A stretch of DNA of 5,197 bases from JANXVY01 sp040080145 (GTDB lineage: Bacteria; Pseudomonadota; Alphaproteobacteria; Rhizobiales; Hyphomicrobiaceae), in NCBI GenBank assembly GCA_040080145.1, contig JBEBJA010000225.1, positions 1 through 5,197 of the forward strand. Reading direction: 5' to 3'. The position numbers and the translations under genes are program-made. Numbering within the stretch: the first letter of the stretch is position 1; every line of letters starts with the position of its first letter. The notes under the pieces are model-generated. The model was not told the origin of the DNA and did not search any database. It was given only the letters and a program-made list of their open reading frames with translations. This document shows positions 5,164 to 5,197 of the stretch, one piece after another.

Positions 5164-5197
5164 TTAGGCGGGCCGGCGGAGGTCGAGGGTGAAGGGG
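5164..5197 (-). CDS. Probable C-terminal end of a minus-strand gene entering from the right
   Basis: Reading the minus strand from the window edge, one frame gives PFTLDLRRPA and then TAA (5166-5164). All ten sense codons end in G or C, as expected of a gene in a high-GC genome. Too little is present to name a family. The palindrome interrupted by element copy 2 begins about 13 nt after this stop, consistent with a 3'-end hairpin of this gene. Confidence 0.35.
   Translation of the reverse strand, partial: PFTLDLRRPA

Overview
The window reads as a high-GC, probably alphaproteobacterial, chromosomal segment. That placement rests on base composition, on the gene pair present and on the GC-rich intergenic hairpins; no species marker is present. 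About two thirds of it is one minus-strand operon. The upstream gene (1746-4352) encodes an 868-residue fusion of a circularly permuted ATP-grasp domain with an alpha-E helical domain. Seven bases after its stop, the second gene (863-1738) encodes a 291-residue transglutaminase-like cysteine protein with an intact Cys-His-Asp triad. Such ATP-grasp/alpha-E/transglutaminase clusters are widespread and have been proposed to make and trim or crosslink a peptide or amide-linked product, but their substrate is not established.

The flanks are the unusual part. Two homologous, non-coding, exactly 246-bp elements (553-798 and 4887-5132) lie in the same orientation on either side of the operon. Each has about 14-bp terminal inverted repeats (ACGGCTGTCCGGTT type), its own 11-bp flanking direct repeat (GGGAYACGTCC and GGGTCAAGCYC), and an insertion point in the 5-nt loop of a palindrome of the form GGG-N5-YCC. 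They look like a MITE family that targets hairpins downstream of minus-strand genes. The two direct repeats differ, so these are independent insertions, not the ends of a composite transposon.

Upstream of the operon, 4633-4838 holds two diverged copies of a 76-79 bp hairpin element in opposite orientations. Their stems differ by paired, compensating changes, and partial arms flank them on both sides; this resembles a REPIN or a structured-RNA repeat. A terminator-like hairpin (4539-4569, minus) separates this cluster from the operon promoter region.

Layout from left to right: 1-224, no supportable gene; 225-355, nested inverted repeats that could fold as a cloverleaf, including a minus-strand terminator-like hairpin at 293-312; 404-478, three consecutive GC-rich hairpins and a T tract; 553-798, element copy 1; 863-1738, transglutaminase-like gene; 1746-4352, ATP-grasp/alpha-E gene; 4353-4540, leader and promoter region; 4539-4569, terminator-like hairpin; 4633-4838, hairpin repeat cluster; 4887-5132, element copy 2; 5164-5197, probable 3' end of another minus-strand gene.
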